Of a stretch of DNA of 64,000 bases, positions 9,587 to 19,294 are shown piece by piece. Within the stretch, counting starts at the first letter, position 1, and every line of letters starts with the position of its first letter. Source of the DNA: Rothia sp. (in: high G+C Gram-positive bacteria) (lineage in GTDB: Bacteria > Actinomycetota > Actinomycetes > Actinomycetales > Micrococcaceae); contig JAUMWB010000001.1 of NCBI GenBank assembly GCA_030529845.1, positions 186,001 through 250,000 on the forward strand, given 5' to 3'. A program made the position numbers and the translations under genes. The notes below the pieces were generated by a model. It worked only from the letters and a program-made list of their open reading frames with translations. It did not search any database and was not told the DNA's origin.

Positions 9587-12271
9587 ATGAGCACTGTGGA
9601 TAGCTTCGGTTCAAAGGGCGTACTTTCCGTCAACGGAACCGACTATGAAATTTTCCGTCTAAAGGCAGTAGAAGGCTCACAGAAGCTGCCTTACTCCCTG
9701 AAGGTTCTACTCGAAAACCTTCTGCGCACCGAAGACGGTGCCAACATCACCGAAGGCCATATCAAGGCACTCGCCAACTGGGATCCCTCCGCGGAACCCG
9801 ACACCGAAATCCAGTTCACCCCCGCCCGCGTCATCATGCAGGACTTCACCGGCGTTCCCTGCGTGGTTGACCTTGCCACCATGCGTGAGGCCGTGAAGGA
9901 ACTGGGCGGCGACCCCTCAAAGATCAACCCCCTGGCACCTGCCGAACTGGTCATCGACCACTCCGTGCAGATTGATACCTTCGGCACCGCCGACGCTATC
10001 ACCCGCAACATGGACATCGAATACCAGCGCAACGGCGAACGCTACAAGTTCCTGCGCTGGGGCCAGACCGCTTTCGACGACTTCAAGGTCGTTCCCCCCG
10101 GCATGGGTATCGTGCACCAGGTCAACATCGAATACCTGGCCCGCACCATCATGGCCCGCGAGGTCAATGGCGTCCTGCGCGCCTACCCCGACACCGTTGT
10201 AGGCACCGACTCCCACACCACCATGGTTAACGGTCTGGGCGTTCTCGGCTGGGGCGTTGGCGGCATCGAAGCTGAAGCAGCAATGCTCGGCCAGCCCGTC
10301 TCCATGCTGATTCCCCGCGTCGTCGGCTTCAAGCTCACCGGCTCCATCCCCTCCGGCGCAACCGCAACCGACGTCGTCCTCACCATCACCGAAATGCTGC
10401 GCGAACACGGTGTAGTCGGCAAGTTCGTTGAATTCTACGGTGAAGGCGTAGGCCAGGTGCCCCTGGCAAACCGTGCAACCATCGGTAACATGAGCCCCGA
10501 ATTCGGCTCCACCGCCGCCATGTTCCCTATCGACGAGAAGACCCTCGAATACCTGCGCCTGACCGGCCGCAGCGAAGAACAGGTCGCCCTGGTCGAGGCC
10601 TACACCAAGGAACAGGGTCTCTGGCACGATCCCTCCGTCGATGTTGAATACTCCGAGTACCTGGAGCTGGACCTCTCCACCGTGGTCCCCTCCATCGCAG
10701 GCCCCAAGCGCCCCCAGGACCGCATCCTGCTCTCAGAGTCCAAGAGCCAGTTCGAATCAGACATCAAGAACTACGCCAAGGACGGCGAGACCGACAAGTC
10801 AGCCCAGGTTTCCATGGCGGACGGCCGCGAGTTCGAACTCAAGAACGGTGCGGTGTCTATCGCCTCGATTACCTCCTGCACCAACACCTCCAACCCCTCG
10901 GTCATGATGGCAGCAGGCGTCCTCGCCCGCAACGCCGCCGCCAAGGGCCTGACTGCCAAGCCCTGGGTCAAGACCTCCATCGCTCCCGGCTCGAAGGTCG
11001 TCACCGACTACTACGAGAAGGCAGGCCTGCTGCCTGACCTCGAGAAGCTGGGCTTCTACGTCGTTGGCTACGGCTGTGCCACCTGCATCGGTAACTCCGG
11101 CCCCCTGGAGCCCGAGATCTCAGAAGCCATCCAGAGCGAAGACCTCTCCGTCACCGCGGTTCTCTCAGGTAACCGCAACTTTGAGGGTCGTATCTCACCG
11201 GACGTCAAGATGAACTACCTGGCTTCCCCGCCGCTGGTCATCGCCTACGCCCTGGCCGGTACCATGGACTTCGATTTCGAGAAGGACTCCCTGGGCACCG
11301 ACGCCGACGGCAACGAGGTCTACCTCAAGGACATCTGGCCCGACCCCGAAGAAGTCCAGAAGATCATCGACGAGTCCCTCGACACCGAGATGTACAACAA
11401 GGAATACGGCACCATCTTCGACGGTGACGAGCGCTGGCAGGCCCTGGAGACCCCCACCGGCTCCACCTTCGAGTGGGACGACAAGTCTACCTACGTGCGT
11501 AAGCCCCCGTACTTCGAGGGCATGACCATGGAAACCAGCCCCGTTGAGGACATCAAGGGCGCCCGCGTGCTGCTCAAGCTGGGCGACTCGGTCACCACCG
11601 ACCACATCTCACCGGCAGGTTCCTTCAAGTCAGACACCCCCGCAGGTAAGTACCTGATCGAAAACGGTGTAGAACGTAAGGACTTCAACTCCTACGGCTC
11701 CCGCCGCGGTAACCACGAAGTCATGATTCGCGGTACCTTCGCCAACATCCGTATCAAGAACCAGCTTCTGGACGGCGTTGAAGGCGGCTTCACCCGCGAC
11801 TTCACCCAGGGCGGCGAACAGTCCACTGTCTACGATGCCTCCATGAACTACCAGGCAGCTGGCATTCCGCTGGTTGTTCTGGGCGGTAAGGAATACGGCA
11901 CCGGTTCATCTCGTGACTGGGCTGCTAAGGGCACCACCCTGCTAGGCGTCAAGGCAGTTATCGCTGAGTCCTTCGAGCGTATCCACCGTTCAAACCTGAT
12001 CGGTATGGGCGTTGTGCCCCTGCAGTTCCCCGCCGGTGAGTCCCACGAGTCACTCGGCCTGACCGGTACCGAAACCTTCGATATCACCGGCCTGACCGAA
12101 CTGAACGAGGGCACCACCCCCAAGACCCTCAAGGTCACCGCCACCGCTGAAGACGGCAAGGTCACCGAGTTTGATGCTGTAGTTCGCATCGACACCCCCG
12201 GTGAAGCTGACTACTACCGCAACGGCGGCATCCTGCAGTACGTTCTGCGTAACCTGGTCCGCGGCTCCTAA
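9587..12271 (+). CDS. acnA: Aconitate hydratase A
   Basis: 894 residues from the ATG at 9587, which has an excellent GAGAGGAG ribosome site eight bases upstream; the frame is open further upstream but that part has no family character. It interconverts citrate and isocitrate in the TCA cycle. Visible family features include [30 protein letters not shown], the three cluster-ligand cysteines in [10 protein letters not shown] and [12 protein letters not shown], and the swivelling C-terminal domain with [10 protein letters not shown]. The codon bias is the strongest in the window, as expected for a highly expressed enzyme. The 291-nt upstream region contains one GGCGTCCGC nonamer (9379) and a TACACT -10-like box (9459-9464). 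Confidence 0.97.
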   Translation: MSTVDSFGSKGVLSVNGTDYEIFRLKAVEGSQKLPYSLKVLLENLLRTEDGANITEGHIKALANWDPSAEPDTEIQFTPARVIMQDFTGVPCVVDLATMREAVKELGGDPSKINPLAPAELVIDHSVQIDTFGTADAITRNMDIEYQRNGERYKFLRWGQTAFDDFKVVPPGMGIVHQVNIEYLARTIMAREVNGVLRAYPDTVVGTDSHTTMVNGLGVLGWGVGGIEAEAAMLGQPVSMLIPRVVGFKLTGSIPSGATATDVVLTITEMLREHGVVGKFVEFYGEGVGQVPLANRATIGNMSPEFGSTAAMFPIDEKTLEYLRLTGRSEEQVALVEAYTKEQGLWHDPSVDVEYSEYLELDLSTVVPSIAGPKRPQDRILLSESKSQFESDIKNYAKDGETDKSAQVSMADGREFELKNGAVSIASITSCTNTSNPSVMMAAGVLARNAAAKGLTAKPWVKTSIAPGSKVVTDYYEKAGLLPDLEKLGFYVVGYGCATCIGNSGPLEPEISEAIQSEDLSVTAVLSGNRNFEGRISPDVKMNYLASPPLVIAYALAGTMDFDFEKDSLGTDADGNEVYLKDIWPDPEEVQKIIDESLDTEMYNKEYGTIFDGDERWQALETPTGSTFEWDDKSTYVRKPPYFEGMTMETSPVEDIKGARVLLKLGDSVTTDHISPAGSFKSDTPAGKYLIENGVERKDFNSYGSRRGNHEVMIRGTFANIRIKNQLLDGVEGGFTRDFTQGGEQSTVYDASMNYQAAGIPLVVLGGKEYGTGSSRDWAAKGTTLLGVKAVIAESFERIHRSNLIGMGVVPLQFPAGESHESLGLTGTETFDITGLTELNEGTTPKTLKVTATAEDGKVTEFDAVVRIDTPGEADYYRNGGILQYVLRNLVRGS

Positions 12272-12310
12272 GCCTTTAGACCTAAGCCCCAGACCGCCTG
12301 CCGGTTCAAG

Positions 12311-12352
12311 GTCTGTGGCCCCCACTTTCGAGTGGGGGCCACAGGCCTTTTT
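12311..12352 (+). terminator. Strong terminator after acnA
   Basis: Perfect stem CTGTGGCCCCCACT / AGTGGGGGCCACAG closed by a TTCG tetraloop, followed by GGCCTTTTT. It is a classic intrinsic terminator that also lies at the end of the convergent truncated mug gene. Confidence 0.92.
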
Positions 12353-12361
12353 GTCTGTTTT

Positions 12362-12838
12362 CTATAGAGTTGGGATCAGATAACTGTTCGAAGTATCGGT
12401 AGGCCTTGAGGGCCTCGGGAGGAATCTGGTCCCTTGTGTGTGGCGGCGGGGACGGCGGCAGAGGCGGGGTGGGGCGTCCTTCAGCTCCTGGACTGTGAGC
12501 TCGTCAGCCCGTGCCGTTGCCCGGTCAACCAGATTGGTGATACCAATTCCCAGGCGGGCTAGCTGTTCCTCTACCTCGTCGCTCAGGGCGCGTGAAGCGT
12601 CCACTCTAGGAGTGACGATTCCGGCTCGATCCAGCGACGGCCAAAAGCGGTTACCGGGAAAAGCGAAGGGTGCGTTGACGGCGGACGTCCACAGCCCAGG
12701 GTTGATGCCCACAATCAGCAGACGGAGGGGAGTGCCAGCCGCAGGCAGCCGGTCGTCAAGGGTGCCATTGGCGAAGTTTTGAAGTTGCTCCCGAGTGGGG
12801 CGCTGGTCGCCCAGTGGGGAGGGATGAAGAGTGCTCAT
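12362..12838 (-). pseudogene. mug: Mug/TDG-family G:U mismatch DNA glycosylase, C-terminally broken
   Basis: The first ~110 residues carry clear Mug/TDG family blocks: the catalytic-pocket motif LLIVGINPGLWT (about 40-51), FAFPGNRFWPSL (about 58-69) and GIGITNLVDRATARADELT (about 96-114). The family removes uracil or thymine mispaired with guanine. After DELTVQELKDAP the reading becomes a low-complexity Arg/Pro stretch, and the conserved C-terminal half, including the Asn-Pro-Ser-Gly block that inserts into DNA, is missing. A shifted frame in the tail reads IPPEALKAYRYFEQLSDP, but I could not relate it to Mug. This is most likely an internal deletion leaving an inactive remnant. Confidence 0.65.
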
Positions 12839-12857
12839 GCCCTCACCCTACACGCAG

Positions 12858-12894
12858 AAGTGCCCCGCACAGCCTGGGGCGGTGCGGGGCACTT
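12858..12894 (-). terminator. Hairpin between alsT and mug
   Basis: Arms AAGTGCCCCGCAC (12858-12870) and GTGCGGGGCACTT (12882-12894) are perfectly complementary with an 11-nt loop. It sits just beyond the stop of the minus-strand symporter gene. There is no clear T run on that strand, so it may be a terminator or an mRNA 3'-end stabiliser. Confidence 0.6.
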
Positions 12895-12915
12895 GACGCT
12901 AAAGCCTAGTTCGTC

Positions 12916-14448
12916 TTACTTGATGTCTTGAACCGGGATAGCACCGGTCTTTACATCGTAGTAGGTCTCCCAGAAATCAGCGTTCTTGATGCCGAGGGGG
13001 CGGGGATCGAACATGGGGTCAAGGCCCTGCTTCTTCTGCTGCTCGTAGTCCTTGAGTACCTGTAGAGCTGGCTTCTGAATGACCAGAATACCCACGATGT
13101 TCAGCCAGGCCATCAGACCTACGCCGATATCGCCCAGAGCCCAGGCGGCACCTGCGGTGCTGACGCAGCCAATAACGGTTGCGGTCAGAATCAGCAGCTG
13201 CAGCAGACGCAACAGGGCGTTGCCCAGGGTCTTGTTCTGCAGGTTACGGGTCAGGTAACGCAGGTTGGTCTCTGCCATGTAGTAGTAGGCCACGATGGTG
13301 GTGAAGGCGAAGAAGCCAAGTGAAACCGCAATGAAGATAGGGCCAGCACCGGGGATCAGCGTATCGAAGGCGGACTGTGCAAATGCCGGGCCAACTGTGA
13401 CGCCCTCGGCCAGGTTGCCCGGGCCCTCAGCTAGTACCGGGGTATCGGCTGAGCCGCCCTCGTAGACGCGGTACATGCCGGTTGAAAGAATCAGGAAGGC
13501 AGTAGCGGAGCAGACGAAGAGGGTGTCGATGTAGACAGCCATAGCCTGTACGAAGCCCTGGGCAGCAGGGTGCTTGACCTCAGCGGCTGCAGCAGCGTGG
13601 GGGCCGGTGCCCTGGCCAGCTTCGTTGGAGTAGATACCGCGCTTAACGCCCCATTCAACGGCGGTGCCGATGATGGCGCCGAAGGTGGCGTGCAGGCCAA
13701 AAGCTGATGAGAAAATCAGGTTGATAACCTCACCCAGCATATTGATGTTGACAAAGGCAACGATCATGGCCAGCACAATGTAGATGATGGCCATGAAGGG
13801 AACAACAACTGAGGCGAAGGTGGCGATGCGCTTGACGCCACCTACGACGATGAATGCCAGCAGGATGGTAATGCCGGTGGCGGTCATCCAGGGGTGAACA
13901 GTGGGGAAGGCCCCCTGCATGGATGTAGCAATACCGTTAGCCTGAACGCCGGGCAGGAAGAAGCCGCAGGCCAGGACAGTGGCAAAAGCGAAGATGGAGG
14001 CGTAAACCTTGAAAAGCCCGGAGTACTTGGTATGGCGGTAGGCTTTTTCAAAGTAGTAGGCCGGGCCACCACGGTATTCGCCGGTAACCTTATCGCGTTC
14101 CTTGTAAATCTGGCCCAGGGTGGACTCGATGAAGGAGGTGGAGGAACCCAGGAAGGCAACGGTCCACATCCAGAAAACGGCACCGGGGCCGCCGAAAGCG
14201 ATAGCGGTGGCTACACCAGCGATGTTACCGGTACCTACGCGGCCGGCAAGTGACATAGCCAAGGCCTGGAAGGACGAGACGCCGTCCTTTGACGATTCGC
14301 CTTTGAAGGTTGCGCGAATCATGGTGGGAATCTGACGGATCTGGAGCAGGCGGGTGCGGATGGTGAAGTACACGCCAACAGCCAGGCAAAGATATACCAG
14401 CACGGGCGACCAGATGATGCTGTTCGCCCAATCGATTGCTGCGGTCAT
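12916..14448 (-). CDS. alsT: Sodium:alanine/glycine symporter (AGCS family)
   Basis: 510 residues with about eleven membrane segments. The family signature around 70-100 is clear: SLAGRVGTGNIAGVATAIAFGGPGAVFWMW, followed by FIESTLGQIYK and GGPAYYFEKA. A second landmark is KRGIYSNEAGQGTGPHAAAAAEVKHPA (about 270-296). AGCS proteins import alanine or glycine with sodium. The gene is monocistronic, transcribed away from dxs across a 326-nt gap. The exact substrate cannot be read from sequence. Confidence 0.92.
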   Translation of the reverse strand: MTAAIDWANSIIWSPVLVYLCLAVGVYFTIRTRLLQIRQIPTMIRATFKGESSKDGVSSFQALAMSLAGRVGTGNIAGVATAIAFGGPGAVFWMWTVAFLGSSTSFIESTLGQIYKERDKVTGEYRGGPAYYFEKAYRHTKYSGLFKVYASIFAFATVLACGFFLPGVQANGIATSMQGAFPTVHPWMTATGITILLAFIVVGGVKRIATFASVVVPFMAIIYIVLAMIVAFVNINMLGEVINLIFSSAFGLHATFGAIIGTAVEWGVKRGIYSNEAGQGTGPHAAAAAEVKHPAAQGFVQAMAVYIDTLFVCSATAFLILSTGMYRVYEGGSADTPVLAEGPGNLAEGVTVGPAFAQSAFDTLIPGAGPIFIAVSLGFFAFTTIVAYYYMAETNLRYLTRNLQNKTLGNALLRLLQLLILTATVIGCVSTAGAAWALGDIGVGLMAWLNIVGILVIQKPALQVLKDYEQQKKQGLDPMFDPRPLGIKNADFWETYYDVKTGAIPVQDIK

Positions 14449-14774
14449 AGAAGAGATCCATTCGTGCGGGGCTAGTGAGGGAACTAGCCTGGTAATGATT
14501 CAGCGCCACTGTGACCTATAACTGTGTGCTGATGCACAGTATGAGCTGTTGAACACTGATACTAGCGGCTCGTATATACATTTGAAAAGCGCCACGCGTG
14601 AGGAAACCTAACCGAAACACAAGCGCTACTTTTCTGCTCACACTATGAATCGCTAAACCTGCACTGAACGGGTAAAGTTACTTAATTGCAACACACTAGA
14701 CTTTTGACCGGCTACCGCCGCCCACAGCTACAAGGACGTTGGGGTGAAGCTGGCCGGTGAACGGGGGAGTAATC
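14449..14774. other. Intergenic region between alsT and dxs
   Basis: About 325 nt carrying the divergent control regions of alsT and dxs. It is AT-rich for this genome between 14500 and 14710. I see no gene. Several -10-like hexamers exist on each strand, but no pair with a convincing -35 at 16-18 nt, so no promoter is called. The last 12 bases hold the strong GGGGGAG ribosome site of dxs. Confidence 0.5.
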
Positions 14775-16751
14775 GTGGGACTACTGGAAACTATTGGTGA
14801 GCCGAGCGACCTGAATGCTTTGAGCCCTGAGCAGCTCACCGAGCTCGCCCAAGAGATTCGTGACTTCCTCGTTGCTAATGTCTCACGGACCGGCGGGCAC
14901 CTGGGCCCTAACCTGGGTGTTGTGGAACTAACCCTGGGAATCCACCGGGTTTTTAACTCCCCTCAGGACTCCATCGTCTTTGATACCGGCCACCAGTCCT
15001 ACGTTCACAAGCTGGTCACTGGCCGTCAAAACTTTGAGACCCTGCGTCAAAAGGGCGGTATTGCTGGCTACCCCGAGCGCGCAGAATCTGACCACGACAT
15101 CGTCGAGTCCTCGCACGCGTCCTCGTCCCTTTCCTGGGCAGACGGTATTTCCCGGGCCTACCAGCTCACCGGCCAGAAGGACCGCTACACCGTAGCTGTC
15201 ATCGGTGACGGTGCGCTGACCGGCGGCATGGCCTGGGAAGCCGTCAATAATATTGCAGCAGATAAGAACCGCAAAGTCGTCATTGTGGTCAACGACAACG
15301 GCCGCTCCTATGCTCCTACCATCGGCGGTTTCGCCAACCACCTCGCTGCCCTGCAGCACGAACTGCAAAATAAGGTAGATAAGGTTCGCCTGGACTCCCG
15401 CTATGAGCGCACCCTGGCTGCTGCCCGCACCAAGCTGCAAAATGGCGGTTCTGTGGGGCAGATGATCTATCGCGGTCTGCACGGCATGAAGGCCGGTATT
15501 AAGGACGTCATGGTGCCCGGCGGCATCTTTGAAGACCTGGGCATGAAGTACGTGGGCCCCATCGACGGGCACGACCTGGAAGCTGTAGAAACCGCTCTAG
15601 AATCGGCCAAAAACTTTGGTGGCCCCGTTATTGTGCACGCCATCACCGAAAAGGGCCACGGCTATGCGCCTGCTGTGAGTGATAAGGACGATATGTTCCA
15701 TGCCGTCGGCGTCATCGACCCCGATACCGGCGAAGCTCTAGCCAAGTCGTCCGGAAAGTCCTGGACCAGTGTTTTTGCCCAGGAAATCAAAGATATTGCC
15801 GATGAACGCGAGGACATCGTGGGCGTCACCGGCGCCATGCTGATTCCCGTGGGTCTCAAGCCCATGGCTGCCGCCCACCCCGACCGCGTCATCGATGTGG
15901 GCATCGCCGAGCAGCACGCCATTGCCATGAGCGCCGGTCTGGCTTACGGTGGCCAGCACCCCGTCATCGCCCTGTACGCCACCTTCCTCAACCGCGGCTT
16001 TGACCAGCTGCTCATGGACGTTGCCCTGCATAAGGCTGGCGTCACCATCGTGTTGGACCGTTCGGGCGTCACCGGCCCTGATGGTGCCTCCCACCACGGC
16101 ATGTGGGATTTAGCCCTGCTCCAGTTCATTCCCGGCCTGCACCTGGCAGCCCCCCGCGATGCTGTGACCTTGCGTGAAGAGCTCCGTGAAGCTGTTGCTA
16201 TTGAGGATGCCCCCACCGTGGTGCGCTACCCTAAGGGCTCAGTAGGTGCTGATATCCCAGCCCTGGAACGTCTTGCCGATGGCACGGACGTCCTCGCCCG
16301 CCATGGCGATCCCAACCCTGAAAGCGGCCAGCGTGACGTGCTCCTGATTGGTGTGGGTGCCTTTGCCCGTCTGGCTCTCGACACCGCTAAGCTGCTGGCT
16401 GACCAGGGCGTGAGCGTGACCGTCATTGACCCCCGCTGGGTTATGCCCGTGCCCGCAAGCGTGGTAGTCCTCGCCGGTGAGCACCGCATTGTGGTGTCAA
16501 TGGAGGATGGCGTACGCGCAGGTGGTGTGGGATCCCGCATCCGCCAGGAGATGCGAGCTGCCGGTATTGATACCGCCCTCAACGAACTGGGCCTGCCCGC
16601 TGAGTTCATCAAGCATGCAGAACGCGGCGAAATCCTTGAAGAAGTGGGCCTTACACCCCAGAAAATTAGCGCCGATATCCTGGCCCAGCTGGCCGGTAAC
16701 ATGGTGCCCTTCGCCCGCACCGAGGGGGAGAAGCCTAAGCACACTAGCTAG
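14775..16751 (+). CDS. dxs: 1-deoxy-D-xylulose-5-phosphate synthase
   Basis: 658 residues from the GTG at 14775, whose GGGGGAG ribosome site ends five bases upstream and which yields the usual MGLLETI start; the frame is open six codons further upstream but without a ribosome site. It condenses pyruvate and glyceraldehyde-3-phosphate, the first step of the MEP isoprenoid pathway, with thiamine diphosphate. Motifs: GHLGPNLGVVELTLGIH, DTGHQSYVHKLVTGR, the ThDP-binding GDGALTGGMAWEAVNN, and the pyrimidine-domain block DVGIAEQHAIAMSAGLA. It is followed by a palindromic repeat element. Confidence 0.97.
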   Translation: MGLLETIGEPSDLNALSPEQLTELAQEIRDFLVANVSRTGGHLGPNLGVVELTLGIHRVFNSPQDSIVFDTGHQSYVHKLVTGRQNFETLRQKGGIAGYPERAESDHDIVESSHASSSLSWADGISRAYQLTGQKDRYTVAVIGDGALTGGMAWEAVNNIAADKNRKVVIVVNDNGRSYAPTIGGFANHLAALQHELQNKVDKVRLDSRYERTLAAARTKLQNGGSVGQMIYRGLHGMKAGIKDVMVPGGIFEDLGMKYVGPIDGHDLEAVETALESAKNFGGPVIVHAITEKGHGYAPAVSDKDDMFHAVGVIDPDTGEALAKSSGKSWTSVFAQEIKDIADEREDIVGVTGAMLIPVGLKPMAAAHPDRVIDVGIAEQHAIAMSAGLAYGGQHPVIALYATFLNRGFDQLLMDVALHKAGVTIVLDRSGVTGPDGASHHGMWDLALLQFIPGLHLAAPRDAVTLREELREAVAIEDAPTVVRYPKGSVGADIPALERLADGTDVLARHGDPNPESGQRDVLLIGVGAFARLALDTAKLLADQGVSVTVIDPRWVMPVPASVVVLAGEHRIVVSMEDGVRAGGVGSRIRQEMRAAGIDTALNELGLPAEFIKHAERGEILEEVGLTPQKISADILAQLAGNMVPFARTEGEKPKHTS

Positions 16752-16786
16752 GGGGCTGCAAAGCATTTCGGAAGCTTAAATATTAG

Positions 16787-16896
16787 GGGTGAAGCAGGCT
16801 CGCGCTCGCTGCCGACCCTCTCGCTGGTTCGCTTCGCTCACAAGCGATTCACGTCAGCCGCCGAGCCAGCAGCTTCGCTGCGAGCCTGCTTCACCC
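16787..16896. repeat. Palindromic repeat element, copy A
   Basis: A 110-bp element whose 17-bp ends GGGTGAAGCAGGCTCGC and GCGAGCCTGCTTCACCC are exact reverse complements. The interior (GCTCGCTGCCGACCCTCTCGCTGG and onward to GAGCCAGCAGCTTCGC) is almost identical to the second copy at 42189-42297. It lies between the convergent ends of dxs and the Rieske gene, so it may act as a bidirectional terminator. Confidence 0.85.
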
Positions 16897-16908
16897 TTAC
16901 TTCGTAGC

Positions 16909-17403
16909 TTAGGAAACCCAGATACGGCCGTCCTTGACCTCCACCGTGAACTCGGGCAGGGCAGTTTCTGCGGGGCCGCCCTGCACGGAGCCGTCCTCTA
17001 GTGAGAAGACTGAAGCATGGCAGGGGCAGGCCATGGTCTTTTCTTTCTGGGCGTTGAGCTGGCAGCCCTGATGGGTGCAGACCGATGAGAAGGCGTGGAA
17101 GGTGCCCTCAGTCGGCTGGGTGATCATGACGGTCACACCATCGTTGTTGGCCTGAATGACGCCGCCTACCGGAACATCTTCAACCGCAGCCATATCGGTG
17201 GCCTGAGTGGGGCGACCGTCGTTGGCGGTCAGGCTCTCAGACTCGGTAGAACCGCAGGCCGTCAGTAGGACTGCGCCTGCGCCCAGGCCAGCGGTGCCCG
17301 CAACAGCCTGACGGCGGCTTACCCCGCGCTCACCGGCCGCAGTCTGCTCAGCCGGGGTGGGAGCGTCCTTGTTTTCCTTCTGACAACCACAGGTGGTGCA
17401 CAT
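16909..17403 (-). CDS. Tat-exported Rieske [2Fe-2S] lipoprotein
   Basis: 164 residues. The N-terminus has a cysteine-rich head, then a twin-arginine signal SRRQAVAGTAGLGAG (about 29-43) ending in the lipobox LLTAC. The mature part carries the two Rieske cluster motifs CTHQGC (about 110) and CPCHAS (about 127), which bind a 2Fe-2S cluster with two Cys and two His. Such small periplasmic-side Rieske proteins occur widely in actinobacteria; the electron partner is not known. The gene begins nine bases after the upstream RNase D stop, so the two likely share a transcript. Confidence 0.9.
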   Translation of the reverse strand: MCTTCGCQKENKDAPTPAEQTAAGERGVSRRQAVAGTAGLGAGAVLLTACGSTESESLTANDGRPTQATDMAAVEDVPVGGVIQANNDGVTVMITQPTEGTFHAFSSVCTHQGCQLNAQKEKTMACPCHASVFSLEDGSVQGGPAETALPEFTVEVKDGRIWVS

Positions 17404-17412
17404 AATAAAACC

Positions 17413-18684
17413 TTACTTTTTGGGTGAGTGTCTGACCCGAGCAAAAATATCGGCCAGGTCGGGGGCTACGAGTTCAATCTGCCACTGACGAGCCCCAAGT
17501 TCAAGCAGGGCTAGCCTAAGTTCCTCAGCGGACGACCCTGCGGGCGGATCCCAGCAGAGACGGCGAAGTACGTCGGGGGCTAGTACGTTCTCCTGGGGCA
17601 TGCCTAAACGCTCACCCACAGCAAGCACCGCAGGCTTGGCTTCGGCAATGAGCTGGGCGGATTCAGGACGCTTGACCTCCCAGGCTTTGAGCGGCGGCGG
17701 GCCGGAGGCAGGGGTGGTAAACGGTACCGGTTCGGCATCCTTCTTGGCATCGGCCAGGGCCTTGAGCCAGCGCGGGGCCTCCCGCTTGAGCGCCCGGGTT
17801 TGGAAGCCGGGAATCTGCAGAATGGCAGGTACCGTGCGCGGCATCAGCTTGGCTGCGGTAATCAGGGAGGCGTCGGGCAAGAGGCGCTTGGGGGCAACGT
17901 CCTTCTTCTGTGCCAGGTGCTCACGCTCATACCAGAGGTTGCGTAGGGCGGTGAGCTGGCGGCGGGTCTTCACCTCTCGAATACCCTTGGTTTTGCGCCA
18001 GGGGTCGGGCTTCTCTTCACGTTCGGGGTGCTCACAGATATAGCGGAATTCTTCCAGCGCATAGCCGAGCTTGCCCTGGGCCCGCAGCTCTTCTTCTACC
18101 GCATCGCGCAGGTCAAGCAGAATGTCAACGTCGAGGGCAGCGTAGTTGAGCCAGGCTGCGGGTAGTGGGCGGTGGGACCAGTCCACCGCAGAGTGCTCCT
18201 TGGCCAGCTTATAGCCCAGTAGGTTTTCCACCATAAAACCCAAGCCAACGCGCTCAAATCCGGCCAGGCGTCCGCCCAGCTCCGTATCAAAGAGAGCATC
18301 GGGGTACATGCCAAGGTCAGCCAGGCAGGGCAAATCCTGGGTCGCAGCGTGCAGCACCCACTCGACCCCGGCCAGGGCATCGTTAATCAGGGTGAGATCT
18401 TCAAAACTCTCGGGGTCAATCAGAATCACCCCGGAATTGCCGCGCTTGAGCTGCACTAAAAAAGCCCGCTGACCATAGCGAATGCCAGATGCGCGCTCGG
18501 TATCAACCGCCACGGGCCCGCTTTCTGCCGCCAGAATTTTAGCTACGCGCTGTAAGCCCCGCTCGGTATTAATGACGCTCGGGGTGCCTCCCTCAGGCTC
18601 ATCGAGGTAGACCACATCGGGGATGTTAATCCCCTCGGGTAAATCAAATTGAGAACCTGTTCCCCCTACAGGTTGCGCCACCAT
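17413..18684 (-). CDS. rnd: RNase D-type 3'-5' exoribonuclease with HRDC domain
   Basis: 423 residues. The DnaQ-like exonuclease fold shows motif I GPVAVDTERASGIRYGQRAFLVQL (DxE, about 56-80), motif II with HAATQDLPCL and motif III SHRPLPAAWLNYAALDVDILLDL. A C-terminal HRDC-like region follows from about residue 230. This family trims 3' ends of tRNA precursors and other stable RNA using two metal ions. The catalytic acidic residues visible in each motif suggest an active enzyme. A Rieske gene follows nine bases downstream. Confidence 0.92.
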   Translation of the reverse strand: MVAQPVGGTGSQFDLPEGINIPDVVYLDEPEGGTPSVINTERGLQRVAKILAAESGPVAVDTERASGIRYGQRAFLVQLKRGNSGVILIDPESFEDLTLINDALAGVEWVLHAATQDLPCLADLGMYPDALFDTELGGRLAGFERVGLGFMVENLLGYKLAKEHSAVDWSHRPLPAAWLNYAALDVDILLDLRDAVEEELRAQGKLGYALEEFRYICEHPEREEKPDPWRKTKGIREVKTRRQLTALRNLWYEREHLAQKKDVAPKRLLPDASLITAAKLMPRTVPAILQIPGFQTRALKREAPRWLKALADAKKDAEPVPFTTPASGPPPLKAWEVKRPESAQLIAEAKPAVLAVGERLGMPQENVLAPDVLRRLCWDPPAGSSAEELRLALLELGARQWQIELVAPDLADIFARVRHSPKK

Positions 18685-18788
18685 AAAACTCCCTCCCGGT
18701 GGAAAACTACCTCCCCATTATGCCAGGTTTTGCCCAGCCCTACCGGGGTGGGTGGCGTCCGCTCACCCACAATCCCCGGACAGAGAAC

Positions 18789-19211
18789 CTACTCAGCTAC
18801 CGGCTTCTCGTGAAGGGTGAGGCTGATGGAGTTAATGCAGTAGCGCAGATCGGTGGGGGTGTCATAGCCTTCCCCCTCAAAAACATGGCCCAGGTGTGAA
18901 TCGCAGGCAGCGCAGCGCACCTCAACGCGTACCATGCCCAGGGAACGGTCCTCGATGTAGCGCACCCGGTCAGCGGCCAGCGGCTCAAAGAAAGAAGGCC
19001 AGCCGCAGTGGCTCTCAAACTTTTCGGTGGACCGGAACAGTTCTGTGCCACAGGCCCGGCAGGCATAGACGCCCTCGGTGGTGGTGTCCCAATATTCGCC
19101 GGTAAAGGCCCGCTCGGTACCGCCCTGGCGCAGTACGGCGTACTCGTCGGGCTTAAGGACCTCTTTCCAGTTCTTGGCGATAGCCCCAAGGCCGGGGAGT
19201 GCATCACTCAT
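18789..19211 (-). CDS. msrB: Peptide methionine (R)-S-oxide reductase
   Basis: 140 residues, typical single-domain MsrB. The two zinc CxxC pairs are visible as CRACG and CAACD, the substrate loop as FESHCGWPSFFEP, and the catalytic cysteine in RYCINSISL near the C-terminus, together with GHVF. It repairs the R epimer of methionine sulfoxide in proteins using thioredoxin. The gene is divergent from the hydrolase at 19295; on the minus strand a TATACT -10-like box lies at 19249-19254, about 40 nt upstream of the ATG. Confidence 0.96.
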   Translation of the reverse strand: MSDALPGLGAIAKNWKEVLKPDEYAVLRQGGTERAFTGEYWDTTTEGVYACRACGTELFRSTEKFESHCGWPSFFEPLAADRVRYIEDRSLGMVRVEVRCAACDSHLGHVFEGEGYDTPTDLRYCINSISLTLHEKPVAE

Positions 19212-19294
19212 GGCGTGCTCACTTTCTTAACCGCGGTATTTCTTCACCAGTATAAGCGGGCGCTGGCCAGGCTTATTCCCGTAAACTAGGCACC

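Noticed and set aside
9917-10627. Long open frame antisense to acnA
   Set aside because: It is the shadow of a gene with strong codon bias and has no family motif or ribosome site.
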